From: Affinibrenneria salicis
GTDB taxonomy: Bacteria > Pseudomonadota > Gammaproteobacteria > Enterobacterales > Enterobacteriaceae
Length of the DNA stretch: 47,849 nt
Direction of reading: 5' to 3'
Assembly (NCBI RefSeq): GCF_008710095.1
Contig: NZ_VYKJ01000022.1
Span: 1 to 47,849 of the forward strand
The notes under the pieces are model-generated. The model had not been told where the DNA came from. It was given only the letters and a program-made list of their open reading frames with translations, and did not search any database. Every line of letters begins with the position of its first letter. Positions within the stretch are counted from its first letter, which is position 1. The position numbers and the translations under genes are program-made. Positions 24,309 through 34,288 of this stretch are shown here, piece after piece.

Positions 24309-24437
24309 CCGGTACGGTTAACCCCGCTGTCCCTGCCCGTTAAATCGTTTCGCATAATCGCGCTCACTTGCAGGACATGACATCCCACCAGTACAGGCCT
24401 CGCTTGATGAGACGTGGAGCTCAATGTGCGAAGTTAT

Positions 24438-25172
24438 TTATCGACCGCCTTCCTGTAGATATTCGCTGAGGTAATTTTTTATTCGGTTTAAAAACAGCGA
24501 AGCGGACATGCCGTCTAATACCCGATGGTCAAAGACCATTACCAGATTCGCCACATAGTGAGTGGCTTCCGTTGGCTGGGATTCGCGTTTTTTCAGGTTG
24601 CCCAGCGTAAATGTGAACGTTGATCCTGATATCGGCACGCAAAAAAACTGGCTGCGTTCGCCAAACGAGGTGACGGTAAAGCTGCCCATCATAGCGGCCT
24701 GTTTGCGGGTAAAAAACAGCAGTAGCTTACTCAGATAAATGGATAAAAATAGCGGTAGCCGATGTATCAGGCGGGTTAACGCATATCTTTTATCATTGGC
24801 GACATCGCTACGTTTAATTTCATCCAGCTCATGGTGTATCTGATCAAGGCTTTTCTGGTCGGTGTCCTTTATGATACAGGAATAAACGCCGTTAACGCCA
24901 TTTAGCTGCTTCTCTACGGTTATTCTCGCGCTGATATCATCCAGCGCCAGCAATCTATCTCTGGTGCCAAATTTTATCTGTACATTCAGATCGCTGCATT
25001 TCTGCATAGCGCGACTGATGGCCTTAACCAGCGCAGCAGTTAAATTGACCTTATTTTCACCCTGCTTTGTTATCGCGATTTCCGTGACGAGGGTAACCCC
25101 CGGCACGTTTTTAGCTAATTCTAAAAATACAAGCGTTTGCTTTCGCTCTTTAGCTATTCTTTTCAACTTCAT
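24438..25172 (-). CDS. 2-oxoacid dehydrogenase E2-type acyltransferase, Agg4-like
   Basis: A 244-residue stand-alone catalytic domain of the dihydrolipoyl/CAT acyltransferase fold, without lipoyl or E1-binding domains. The catalytic signature DHRVLDG lies near the C-terminus with His216 and Asp220, followed by FLNRIKNYL as in E2 enzymes. The same type of enzyme (Agg4) acetylates the primary hydroxyl of the tetronate intermediate in agglomerin biosynthesis; that role here is inference from the gene set. Last gene of the four-gene operon. Its ATG overlaps the end of the ACP gene by 23 bp, so coupled translation is likely. Codon use is AT-rich compared with glmS and pst. Confidence 0.8.
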   Translation of the reverse strand: MKLKRIAKERKQTLVFLELAKNVPGVTLVTEIAITKQGENKVNLTAALVKAISRAMQKCSDLNVQIKFGTRDRLLALDDISARITVEKQLNGVNGVYSCIIKDTDQKSLDQIHHELDEIKRSDVANDKRYALTRLIHRLPLFLSIYLSKLLLFFTRKQAAMMGSFTVTSFGERSQFFCVPISGSTFTFTLGNLKKRESQPTEATHYVANLVMVFDHRVLDGMSASLFLNRIKNYLSEYLQEGGR

Positions 25173-25389
25173 TATTTACAACCTTACAGAGATCGCGAAG
25201 ATTGGTGCATTGCAGTATTTTTTCAATATCCATATCGATATTTTTTTCGCTTTCAAAGGCCATAATCATGTATACAAAAGTTAGCGAGTCCCATTCATCC
25301 AGGTTTGCTAAGTCAATATCGGCATGCTCTGGTTTTAGCTGCATACCGCTCCTGCTGTTAATAAAATCGATAAATTCCTGAATGTCCAT
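25150..25389 (-). CDS. stand-alone acyl carrier protein, Agg3-like
   Basis: A 79-residue acidic carrier protein. The phosphopantetheine attachment serine is Ser35 in EWDSLTFVYMIMAFE, where DSL is the standard ACP motif. In tetronate pathways this small ACP carries the glyceryl unit loaded by the FkbH-like enzyme. GAGGGA ribosome site, two bases after the FkbH stop. It differs from the housekeeping AcpP in most positions. Confidence 0.85.
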   Translation of the reverse strand: MDIQEFIDFINSRSGMQLKPEHADIDLANLDEWDSLTFVYMIMAFESEKNIDMDIEKILQCTNLRDLCKVVNNEVEKNS

Positions 25390-25391
25390 GG

Positions 25392-27143
25392 TTATCCCTC
25401 ACAGGTTAAAGTGATGAAGTTGCTTTTTCTTTTTAGAAGTTCAAGGTCCAGTGCACTGCAAAAAAAGGTATTTTCTCCGGCCTTATCGAAACCGCAGTCA
25501 GTATAGAACGTAGCGAAACGTTCATTCTTTTTGGTTGGAATGTACAGCGCTTCGGTTTCTTTAATCTCGTTTTTATGACATAAATGAGCAATAGCCTTCA
25601 TGATGGCATACTCGACCTGGCGGCCAAAAACCCGACAGCTGAGGATTACATTGAGAATTTTACATTTATGACCGCTAAGATTAAGGAAGGCGCAGCCCAC
25701 GATACCGTAGTTGCCCACTTTATCGTCGCATTCAAATATCAGAATGTTATTACCCTCCTCCTGCAAAAACGCGTCGATCTCGTTTACCAGCATACGTCTG
25801 GTCGTCATATTGAACTGATTGGTCCTCAGCGTCATCTCCGATACCCGATCGAGCGTGGAAGTATCGACCGGCCTGGCGCGCAAACTGAGCTGCAGGCTAT
25901 TCAGAAAGTCATCATAGCTGTTCGCATTGTTTTTTATTTCATCCCTGATTTTGTTTTGTGAATAGGTGATGTTGCGAATACGGTCACTCTGCGTAATGGT
26001 TTCTTTGATGAAAAAGTCTTCACAGATAAACGCATTGAGACGGCTGTTTATATCACCGGAAAAGTTAAATGTGGTTATTTCAGGTAAGCTATTTTTTACT
26101 TCGGCACATTCATATTCGGAATCATCAACAAAAACAATATGCTCGGGAGAAATATTAAGATCGCTGGCAATTCTGCTAATGTTATCGCTTTTCTTCTCCC
26201 AGTTAGCCATCACTTTAGAGAAATGATGCAGGCCGATATGCAATTCATCTTTGCGGGCGCGGAATACTTCCTGCACATCCTGCTCGTCATTTTTACTGCA
26301 GATGGCCAGGATCACGCCCTGATCGTGTAATCGAGCCAGATATTCCTGATATCTCAGGAAGGCCGCGCCATCCTTACCGCCGCTGATGACCACCCGATCG
26401 ATTCCGTCATCGGCAAGCGTGCCGCGCCAGAGGGTGTTATCAAGATCGGTGACGACGCATTTTAACGCTTTGCCCGCTATCAGACGCACATCGTCGCAGA
26501 TGCTTTTTGCGATGTAATCCAGCATATTGATATCCGCGAGAATATCGATGGCGTTACTTTTTTTGCTGTTTATCGCATTGTTGCTGATGCTGCGGTCAAT
26601 ATCGATGACGGAAACGCTATCGTATTGCTGCGCAAAATCCGCGATGAAGTCATTCAGTTCCGCTATCGCCTCATTCACCTGCCGTCTGCTATCCCGTGAA
26701 ATGAATTGTTTCAACAGATCTTCGCTGATATTAACGGTGTTAATCAAGGTATGCGACTGGCACTGATCGATGGAAAAATGCATCAGCAGCGTGATTTTTT
26801 CACGCAACTGGCGAATATTTGATTTTATATCCGCGAGCGGCAGAATGATGTCGTGACTATTTTTAACAAAAAAATCATCGATAATGAAGGCATGAACGTC
26901 AGCCCGATATTTTTTTATTTCTTCTTTATTTTCCATAATATGGAAGAAATAATCACTGTATGAACATTCATAGAAATCAGCAAAAAAATTTATTTTATTT
27001 AAGTTGTAATTGAGTAATCCATATATCGCTTCATGATTATAATTGCTAAAAACGGCGATATTAATGCTGCTTTTACCTTCGGGGGATAGCTTTCTTGACT
27101 GGATGAGTTTATCTAACGGCGTAACTTTCATGGCGGGTCTCAC
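25392..27143 (-). CDS. FkbH-like HAD-family glyceryl-ACP synthase, Agg2-like
   Basis: A 583-residue protein with three parts. Residues 1 to about 220 are an FkbH-type N-terminal region. A HAD IIIC phosphatase-like domain follows, with VVTDLDNTLWRGTL (nucleophile Asp233, Asp235), then AICSKND (motif II/III region) and HIVFVDDSEYECAEV (motif IV). A C-terminal GNAT-like part (about 400-570) contains TLRTNQFNMTTRRM and GNYGIVGCAFL. Such enzymes dephosphorylate 1,3-bisphosphoglycerate while moving the glyceryl group to an ACP. The start is GTG and overlaps the previous stop as GTGA; an ATG four codons later (27131) is the alternative. Confidence 0.85.
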   Translation of the reverse strand: MRPAMKVTPLDKLIQSRKLSPEGKSSINIAVFSNYNHEAIYGLLNYNLNKINFFADFYECSYSDYFFHIMENKEEIKKYRADVHAFIIDDFFVKNSHDIILPLADIKSNIRQLREKITLLMHFSIDQCQSHTLINTVNISEDLLKQFISRDSRRQVNEAIAELNDFIADFAQQYDSVSVIDIDRSISNNAINSKKSNAIDILADINMLDYIAKSICDDVRLIAGKALKCVVTDLDNTLWRGTLADDGIDRVVISGGKDGAAFLRYQEYLARLHDQGVILAICSKNDEQDVQEVFRARKDELHIGLHHFSKVMANWEKKSDNISRIASDLNISPEHIVFVDDSEYECAEVKNSLPEITTFNFSGDINSRLNAFICEDFFIKETITQSDRIRNITYSQNKIRDEIKNNANSYDDFLNSLQLSLRARPVDTSTLDRVSEMTLRTNQFNMTTRRMLVNEIDAFLQEEGNNILIFECDDKVGNYGIVGCAFLNLSGHKCKILNVILSCRVFGRQVEYAIMKAIAHLCHKNEIKETEALYIPTKKNERFATFYTDCGFDKAGENTFFCSALDLELLKRKSNFITLTCEG

Positions 27144-28153
27144 AACTTAATCATGTTAATTCCGGATGACAACCAGCGTGACGATTCAATTGAAATAAGC
27201 GTCCCGCTCTGTCCGGAAAATGAAATGTCGGAAAATTCTTTTAGCTGATAATAAAGAGCAGCATTGGCGCAGTTACCAATATCGCTGACCATGGTAAAGA
27301 TATTTTTTTCGTTCCATCCCATTTTGTTGCAAATTTTTTCCACCATGATGCCAGACAGTTGGGGAGGCATAAACCAGTCAGGATTTTTATTTAATTTTTC
27401 GGTGAGAATATTCATGGTGTCCTGGGTTAACACCGGCACCATTTTCTCGATCAGTTTATACTCTTCTTGTAGCATCGGTTGATAATCAATGTTAGTTCTG
27501 GTGCCTTTCCAGTTGGCCAACTGTCCGGGTTTTTCATTCAGCCCCAGGTATTTGTAGTAAACATCTTTAATTTGAACGCTGGCCCCGTCGCGTTCATCCG
27601 ATACGATGCATCCTCCGACTCCGTCGCCAAACAGCGTGTAGTTTACCAGCTCCTTCATGCTTTTCTTGTTGCTGTTATCGTCGTCGAGATCCCAGAATTT
27701 AAAGGAGGATTCTACGCCGACCACCAGCCCGTTGTGCAGATCGTTATCAGGACATGAGATTAAATCATGGGCCAGTTTTATCGCCTGTACCGCGCCCGAG
27801 CAGCCGGCCAGTATCTGATAGGTTTCAATGTTGCCGAGCTCGAGCTTAAAGCAGGCCTCATTCAGGCTGGTCGGCAGCAGGTAGTCGGGGGTGGCGGTCG
27901 ACACGACGATAAAGTCGATACTGCTCTTGCACATACTGCTCTTTTGCAATAATGCTTTTATCACGATGTCGATCAGGTCGGATGCCGTACAGGTTACTTT
28001 TCCGGTATGGATGTTAGTTGAAAAGTGTCTCCCTTTATTTCCGAACAGTTTATATATTAACTCCGGTTTGAAACCGATTTTTTCGCCAAGTTCTTCATTG
28101 GTTATACTTGGCCCGGGAAGATAGGTTTCGACTGCTTTTATATAAATGCTCAT
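27140..28153 (-). CDS. KAS III-like tetronate-forming synthase, Agg1-like
   Basis: A 337-residue thiolase-fold protein of the FabH type. The nucleophile is Cys118 in QILAGCSGAVQA, and the FabH Asn is kept as Asn294 in DIGNCANAALYYQL. The FabH His position, normally in a PHQAN-type motif, reads FMPPQLSG, so Pro264 replaces His. A GDGVGGCIV block is also present. In RK-682 and agglomerin pathways a KAS III-like enzyme joins a 3-ketoacyl thioester with glyceryl-ACP, making both the C-C and C-O bonds of the tetronate ring. First gene of the minus-strand operon; an AGCGGAT sequence lies before the ATG. Confidence 0.8.
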   Translation of the reverse strand: MSIYIKAVETYLPGPSITNEELGEKIGFKPELIYKLFGNKGRHFSTNIHTGKVTCTASDLIDIVIKALLQKSSMCKSSIDFIVVSTATPDYLLPTSLNEACFKLELGNIETYQILAGCSGAVQAIKLAHDLISCPDNDLHNGLVVGVESSFKFWDLDDDNSNKKSMKELVNYTLFGDGVGGCIVSDERDGASVQIKDVYYKYLGLNEKPGQLANWKGTRTNIDYQPMLQEEYKLIEKMVPVLTQDTMNILTEKLNKNPDWFMPPQLSGIMVEKICNKMGWNEKNIFTMVSDIGNCANAALYYQLKEFSDISFSGQSGTLISIESSRWLSSGINMIKL

Positions 28154-28766
28154 AGTTACATCCGCTATTTATTGATTGTCTATTTATGACGCAATACTGA
28201 AGTTTACATACTATTAAATCTGCTTAATTAAATAGTGATCGTTTTCATTACCCTGAGATTTATTAGGGGTGATATTATTTTTAATTAAAAAATATTGCTA
28301 TGTTAAGCGTAGCCATAGAAATACATGAGCGATATATTTATTTAATATAAAACATCCGTGATTTGATTTTTTTATTATATAACTAAGCGGTTTTTCTTAG
28401 TCGCAACATTATAAAACAATGCGTGGGGTGTAAATTAACTTATTGGTAAGTTGGTTAACCTAAATATTGTGCTTTTAGCGAGTTAATTATAAGTCAGATA
28501 TAGAGCAACCGTTATTTATTATATGACTAATTTTTCAGGAGCGTTAAAATTACGCTTTGCCGGTTATGGCGGTTTTCCGAGCCTGAAACCGATGAACTAT
28601 TCATGATCAGGCGGCCTTTACCGGCGTGGAACCATCATTCTGCAGCCGTTTTATGCCCGCGTTGCGCGAGGTAGGCGCGGATTCGGATAGTTAGACTATT
28701 TCCCGTTAAAATATAAACTGTTATTCTGAAATAATTAGCCTTATTCATCAATAGAAACGGTTAGCT
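28154..28766. other. AT-rich divergent intergenic region
   Basis: 613 bp with no gene. Promoters for the tetronate-type operon (minus) and the DUF4026 gene (plus) should lie here. Composition is visibly AT-rich up to about 28540 and then returns to GC-richer DNA, which may mark the island border. I saw no transposon ends, no lux-type box and no tRNA. The stretch is too AT-rich for a confident promoter choice by eye. Confidence 0.5.
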
Positions 28767-30194
28767 ATGGATAATAAACAGCAGTATCTGGATATCGCCG
28801 CCGGCGAGGGCAAGAGAGAACCTTCCATGATGGTGGCCTTTTCCGCCCGGGAAGTGAGCTATCCTCTACTGGAACAACGTTTGCAGGAACAAACGTTTTT
28901 TACGCAGGGCGAAGTTGATTATCTATCCGATGACAAACCGGGATTCACTTATACCTGCCGGCATGGCGAGGATGAGCTCTGTTTCGTCATCGCCTTGCTG
29001 GATCGCGATCCCGGCGAAGAGATTAAGCCATATTTTTCTACCGATCCGCTGTCGCCGGAATTACTGGCCCGGGTGAATGCGACCGGGCAGGATATTGTGG
29101 TGGAGTGCGTTTTTCAGCAGCACCCGTTGGTTAGCTACTGTTATCAACTGCGTTTGCTGCAGATTCTGGCGCCGGACCTGCTGCTGGGGATTGATATTTC
29201 CGCCGCGGGCAAGGGGTTTACGCGCGAGTGGCTGAACTTTATGCTGGCGGACGATGTGCTGCCCGATATCGATACGCTTTATACCATCCATGCGATTTAC
29301 GATGCGAAAAACGATCCGCCAACCTCATTCTGGTTTCATACCCATGGTCTGGCGCGCTGCGGCCTGACCGAGGCCGAACTGGTGATTCCCGATGCGCTGA
29401 GCTCCTGGTACGGGATTCCCAATCTGTTGTGCAGCTTTGTGAATAACAGTATCGAACAGCAGCGTATTACCTTTAATGAACCGATATTGTGCGGGCAAAC
29501 CGACAGCGGCTACGAGTATCTGGTGGCGCTCCCCTATGAGGAAGGGCTACGCCACGTTAATCAGTCGACGCCGCTCGATCAGCTGCGCCCGCTCGAAGAG
29601 ATGCGTTTCGATCTGGACGGCGTGGCTGAAAATCAGTTCACGGGCGATCGGGCCGATCGCGATGAAAACCACCGACACCCCGCCAGTATGTTGTTCCGTA
29701 CCAATGAGGAACATCCGGTGCTGGAAACGTTCTTTAAAGGATATGAAGACCAGAATGCGATCATGTTTCTGCGCACCAACCGGGAAACCGGTCAGATGGC
29801 GCATCGCGCTCAATCCCGCTGGCACTATTTCACCCGTATGTTTGAGAACTATGGCGTTTCGACTAAGACCGGGAAGCCCGGTTTTTTTTCCCGCCTGCTG
29901 AAAAAAGCGCCGGCGGAAGAGAAACGCGAATGGGGTTTTATGGTGAAGTGCGGCATCCCGCACGGCGAACAAGGCGAAGAGCGGGAGCACATGTGGTTTA
30001 TTTTAGAAAACATGCAGGGAGACACGTTCAACGGCCGACTGATTAACCAGCCTTTTTATGTGAAGTCGATGAAGGATGGGGGCGTCTATTCGCTCGAACC
30101 ATCGCTGATTACCGACTGGACCATCTATTATCAGGACAACAGCTATACGCCGAATACCATCTATCAGCTGTTCAGTGGGGAGCTGGTGCACTAA
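28767..30194 (+). CDS. DUF4026/DUF2314 domain protein
   Basis: A 475-residue cytoplasmic protein of unknown function. The large N-terminal part is DUF4026-like. The C-terminal about 100 residues match the YegJ-type DUF2314 pattern: EHMWFILENMQGDTFNGRL, NQPFYVKSMKDGG and SLITDWTIYY. No signal peptide or membrane segment is visible. The region near residues 365-380 (KTGKPGFFSRLLKKAPAEEK) looks like a basic linker and its DNA includes a T8 run. Stands alone between the accessory cluster and pstS. Confidence 0.75.
   Translation: MDNKQQYLDIAAGEGKREPSMMVAFSAREVSYPLLEQRLQEQTFFTQGEVDYLSDDKPGFTYTCRHGEDELCFVIALLDRDPGEEIKPYFSTDPLSPELLARVNATGQDIVVECVFQQHPLVSYCYQLRLLQILAPDLLLGIDISAAGKGFTREWLNFMLADDVLPDIDTLYTIHAIYDAKNDPPTSFWFHTHGLARCGLTEAELVIPDALSSWYGIPNLLCSFVNNSIEQQRITFNEPILCGQTDSGYEYLVALPYEEGLRHVNQSTPLDQLRPLEEMRFDLDGVAENQFTGDRADRDENHRHPASMLFRTNEEHPVLETFFKGYEDQNAIMFLRTNRETGQMAHRAQSRWHYFTRMFENYGVSTKTGKPGFFSRLLKKAPAEEKREWGFMVKCGIPHGEQGEEREHMWFILENMQGDTFNGRLINQPFYVKSMKDGGVYSLEPSLITDWTIYYQDNSYTPNTIYQLFSGELVH
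29868..29889 (+). other. terminator-like hairpin inside the DUF4026 gene
   Basis: ACCGGG-AAG-CCCGGT followed by a run of eight T's, fully inside the coding sequence and in frame. By shape it is a short intrinsic terminator, and the T8 run is a potential slippage site. Whether it works is unknown. Confidence 0.6.
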
Positions 30195-30253
30195 ACTGAC
30201 GTCAATGGCGTTCAGTGCGCAGAACGACGTCGTGCGAAGCTGCGCCGTCAGTC

Positions 30254-30290
30254 CCGGGGCGATCGACCAGCAGGTCTGCGCCCCGGTTAA
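30254..30290 (+). terminator. possible terminator after the DUF4026 gene
   Basis: CCGGGGCG (30254-30261) pairs with CGCCCCGG (30279-30286) over a 17-base loop, followed by TTAATTTT. The T tract is broken, so termination may be weak. Confidence 0.5.
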
Positions 30291-30298
30291 TTTTCGCT

Positions 30299-30338
30299 CC
30301 GTCATAAAACTGTCATATTACGTACATATTACTGTCAC
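30299..30338 (+). promoter_or_regulatory. two Pho boxes upstream of pstS
   Basis: Box 1 is CCGTCATAAAACTGTCAT (30299-30316), one mismatch from the PhoB consensus. Box 2, CGTACATATTACTGTCAC (30321-30338), follows on the same face. A TATTTT -10 lies at 30349-30354. The arrangement matches the E. coli pstS promoter, so the operon should be induced by PhoB at low phosphate. Confidence 0.92.
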
Positions 30339-30425
30339 CGTTCTGTCCTATTTTTCTCCTGCAAGCATGACTATTCTGATTAAAAGCGACTCTGGGTCGA
30401 ATTTTAATATCCCACAGGAGGGATT

Positions 30426-31466
30426 ATGAAACTGATGCGTACCACTTTAGCCAGTATCGTTGCAGCAGGCGTTTCACTGACTACGATTTCCGCATTTGCT
30501 GCAACTAACCTGACCGGCGCGGGCGCAACGTTCCCCGCTCCGGTTTATGCCAAGTGGGCAGATTCCTATCAGAAAGAAACCGGAACCAAAGTGAACTATC
30601 AGGGCATTGGTTCTTCCGGCGGCGTGAAACAAATTATTGCCAATACCGTTGATTTTGGCGCATCGGATGCTCCGCTGTCCGACGATAAGCTGGCTCAGGA
30701 TGGTCTGTTCCAGTTCCCGACCGTGATCGGCGGCGTAGTGCTGGCCGTTAATATTCCCGGCATTAAATCCGGCGATCTGACCCTGGACGGTAAAACGCTG
30801 GGCGATATCTACCTGGGTACGGTGAAAAAATGGAACGATCCGGCGATTGCTAAGCTGAACCCGAATGCGAAGCTGCCCGATCAGGATATCGCCGTCGTGC
30901 GCCGCGCTGATGGCTCCGGCACCTCCTTCGTCTTTACCAGCTACCTGGCTAAAGTCAATGCTCAGTGGAAAGAGAAAGTGGGTTCCGGTTCTACCGTTAA
31001 CTGGCCGACCGGTCTGGGCGGTAAAGGGAACGACGGCGTAGCCGCCTTTGTTCAGCGTCTGCCTGGCTCCATCGGTTATGTGGAGTATGCCTACGCGAAA
31101 CAAAATAATCTGGCCTACACTAAACTCGTTTCTGCCGATGGTCAGGCGGTCAGCCCGACCGGCAGCAGCTTCAGTAACGCCGCGAAAGGCATAGACTGGA
31201 GCAAGTCGTTTGCGCAGGATCTGACCAACCAGAAGGGCAGCGATGCCTGGCCGATCACGTCAACCACCTTCATTCTGGTGCACAACAAGCAGAGCCGTCC
31301 GGAACAGGGTGCTGAAGTGCTGAAATTCTTTGACTGGGCGTATAAAGAAGGCGGCAAGCAAGCCACCGATCTGGATTATGCTACTCTGCCTGATTCTGTG
31401 GTTGAACAGGTACGCGCGGCCTGGAAAACGCAGATTAAAGATGCTAGCGGTAAGGCGCTGTACTGA
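30426..31466 (+). CDS. pstS: PstS, periplasmic phosphate-binding protein
   Basis: A 346-residue secreted protein. The signal peptide is residues 1-25 (cleavage after ISAFA), and the mature protein starts [19 protein letters not shown]. Phosphate-binding loops include [20 protein letters not shown] and [13 protein letters not shown]. It delivers phosphate to PstCAB. AGGAGGG ribosome site. Intact and same length as E. coli. Confidence 0.97.
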   Translation: MKLMRTTLASIVAAGVSLTTISAFAATNLTGAGATFPAPVYAKWADSYQKETGTKVNYQGIGSSGGVKQIIANTVDFGASDAPLSDDKLAQDGLFQFPTVIGGVVLAVNIPGIKSGDLTLDGKTLGDIYLGTVKKWNDPAIAKLNPNAKLPDQDIAVVRRADGSGTSFVFTSYLAKVNAQWKEKVGSGSTVNWPTGLGGKGNDGVAAFVQRLPGSIGYVEYAYAKQNNLAYTKLVSADGQAVSPTGSSFSNAAKGIDWSKSFAQDLTNQKGSDAWPITSTTFILVHNKQSRPEQGAEVLKFFDWAYKEGGKQATDLDYATLPDSVVEQVRAAWKTQIKDASGKALY

Positions 31467-31487
31467 TAGTATTGTTATACCTCGTCA

Positions 31488-31527
31488 CCCCGGGCCGTTC
31501 CTCTGTTATCAGAGGCGCGGCCTGGGG
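31488..31527 (+). other. large hairpin between pstS and pstC
   Basis: A 10-bp outer stem (CCCCGGGCCG / CGGCCTGGGG, one G-T pair) encloses an inner CCTCTG-TTAT-CAGAGG hairpin. A T7 run comes 14 bases later, too far for a standard terminator. It probably protects or attenuates the transcript so that PstS is made in excess over the membrane components. Confidence 0.7.
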
Positions 31528-31603
31528 CAAGATAACTCCTCTTTTTTTACGCGCAACGAAAGAGACGGGTTATCAAACCTAACTGAATAAAGCAGAGTAT
31601 CGT

Positions 31604-32560
31604 ATGGCTGAATACAAGCCGGTTATCAAATCTCCGGGTAAATATGGTGATGTTATTTTTGCCTTGTTGGTCAGACTGGCGGCGTTAATCACCCTGTTAC
31701 TGCTTGGCGGCATTATCCTGTCTCTCCTCGTAGCATCCTGGCCAAGTATCGAAAAATTCGGCTTCGCATTTCTATGGACCAAAGAGTGGAACGCGCCCGC
31801 TGAGCAATTTGGCGCGCTGGTGCCTATCTACGGCACTGTAGTGACCTCGTTAATTGCGCTGATTATCGCGGTGCCGGTGAGTTTCGGCATCGCTCTGTTT
31901 CTTACCGAACTGGCGCCTGGCTGGCTGAAACGTCCATTAGGCGTGGCGATCGAGCTGCTGGCTGCGATCCCCAGTATCGTTTACGGCATGTGGGGCCTGT
32001 TTGTGTTTGCCCCGCTGTTTGCCCGCTACTTCCAGCAGCCGGTCGGCGATGTGCTGTCGTCCATTCCCTTCGTCGGCGCGCTGTTTTCCGGCCCGGCGTT
32101 CGGCATCGGCATTCTGGCCGCCGGCGTGATCCTCGCCATCATGATTATTCCTTACATCGCCGCCGTAATGCGCGATGTGTTCGAACAGACTCCGGTGATG
32201 ATGAAAGAGTCGGCTTACGGCATCGGCTGCACCACCTGGGAGGTCATCTGGCACATCGTTCTGCCCTATACCAAAAACGGCGTGATTGGCGGCGTGATGC
32301 TCGGACTGGGGCGCGCGCTGGGAGAAACCATGGCGGTGACCTTTATTATCGGCAACACCTACCAGTTGAGCTCTTCGCTATTTATGCCCGGCAACAGTAT
32401 TACTTCGGCGCTGGCCAACGAGTTCGCCGAGGCGGAATCCGGTCTGCATACCGCCGCCCTGATGGAGCTGGGGCTTATCCTGTTTATCATCACCTTTATT
32501 GTGCTGGCGTGTTCGAAAATCATGATTATGCGTCTGGCGAAAAATGAGGGAACGCGCTAA
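31604..32560 (+). CDS. pstC: PstC, phosphate ABC transporter permease
   Basis: A 318-residue inner-membrane protein with about six helices and the EAA-type loop [20 protein letters not shown] near residues 205-224, where the ATPase docks. Matches E. coli PstC in length. The stop shares its final base with the ATG of pstA, so translation is coupled. Confidence 0.96.
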   Translation: MAEYKPVIKSPGKYGDVIFALLVRLAALITLLLLGGIILSLLVASWPSIEKFGFAFLWTKEWNAPAEQFGALVPIYGTVVTSLIALIIAVPVSFGIALFLTELAPGWLKRPLGVAIELLAAIPSIVYGMWGLFVFAPLFARYFQQPVGDVLSSIPFVGALFSGPAFGIGILAAGVILAIMIIPYIAAVMRDVFEQTPVMMKESAYGIGCTTWEVIWHIVLPYTKNGVIGGVMLGLGRALGETMAVTFIIGNTYQLSSSLFMPGNSITSALANEFAEAESGLHTAALMELGLILFIITFIVLACSKIMIMRLAKNEGTR

Positions 32561-33447
32561 TGGCAACTCTGGGAATTGCAAATGAGGACGCCGCACTGGC
32601 TCAGTCCCGGCGCAAGATGCAGGCTAAACGCCGTCTGATCAACCGTATCGCGCTGTGCCTTTCCATGACCACCATGGTCTTTGGCCTGTTCTGGCTGGTC
32701 TGGATCCTGTTCGCCACCATCACCAAAGGTTTTGACGGGATGTCTCTGGCGCTGTTCACCGAAATGACGCCGCCGCCGAATACCGCCGGCGGCGGGCTGG
32801 CCAACGCCATTGTCGGCAGCGGCTTGCTGATCCTGTGGGCGACGATTTTCGGCACGCCGCTGGGCATTATGGCCGGCATCTATCTGGCCGAGTACGGACG
32901 TAAATCATGGATCGCCGAAGTCATCCGTTTTATTAACGATATTCTGTTGTCCGCGCCGTCGATCGTGGTCGGCCTGTTCGTGTACACGCTGGTGGTGGCG
33001 CAAATGCAGCAATTTTCCGGCTGGGCCGGGGTTATCGCGCTGGCGCTGCTGCAGGTGCCTATCGTTATCCGCACCACGGAAAACATGCTGAAACTGGTGC
33101 CGGACAGCCTGCGGGAAGCGGCCTACGCGTTAGGCACGCCCAAATGGAAGATGATCTCCGCCATCACGCTGAAAGCGTCGATATCCGGCATCATCACCGG
33201 CGTCTTGCTGGCCGTAGCGCGTATTGCCGGGGAAACCGCTCCGCTGCTGTTTACCTCGCTGTCGAATCAGTTCTGGAATACCGATCTGATGCACCCGATA
33301 GCCAACCTGCCGGTCACCATCTTCAAGTTCGCCATGAGCCCGTTCGTTGAATGGCAGCAACTGGCCTGGGCTGGCGTGCTGCTGATTACCCTGTGCGTAC
33401 TGTTATTAAATATCCTGGCGCGGGTTATTTTCGCCAGAAAGAGTTAA
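32560..33447 (+). CDS. pstA: PstA, phosphate ABC transporter permease
   Basis: A 295-residue second permease with about six helices and the EAA loop [20 protein letters not shown] near 187-206. Pairs with PstC to form the channel. No separate promoter is seen. Confidence 0.96.
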   Translation: MATLGIANEDAALAQSRRKMQAKRRLINRIALCLSMTTMVFGLFWLVWILFATITKGFDGMSLALFTEMTPPPNTAGGGLANAIVGSGLLILWATIFGTPLGIMAGIYLAEYGRKSWIAEVIRFINDILLSAPSIVVGLFVYTLVVAQMQQFSGWAGVIALALLQVPIVIRTTENMLKLVPDSLREAAYALGTPKWKMISAITLKASISGIITGVLLAVARIAGETAPLLFTSLSNQFWNTDLMHPIANLPVTIFKFAMSPFVEWQQLAWAGVLLITLCVLLLNILARVIFARKS

Positions 33448-33482
33448 CCCATTTTTAGGTGTTGCCTGCGGCGCGCCAGTAA

Positions 33483-34274
<792 letters not shown>

Positions 34275-34288
34275 TTACGGAGAGCGTC

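Noticed and set aside
24211..28766. Complete Tn7-like transposon at the glmS end
   Set aside because: No tns genes and no recognisable Tn7 end repeats; only the insertion position suggests it.
28154..28766. CRISPR array or phage attachment site in the AT-rich gap
   Set aside because: No regularly spaced repeats, no integrase and no tRNA; the stretch is only AT-rich.
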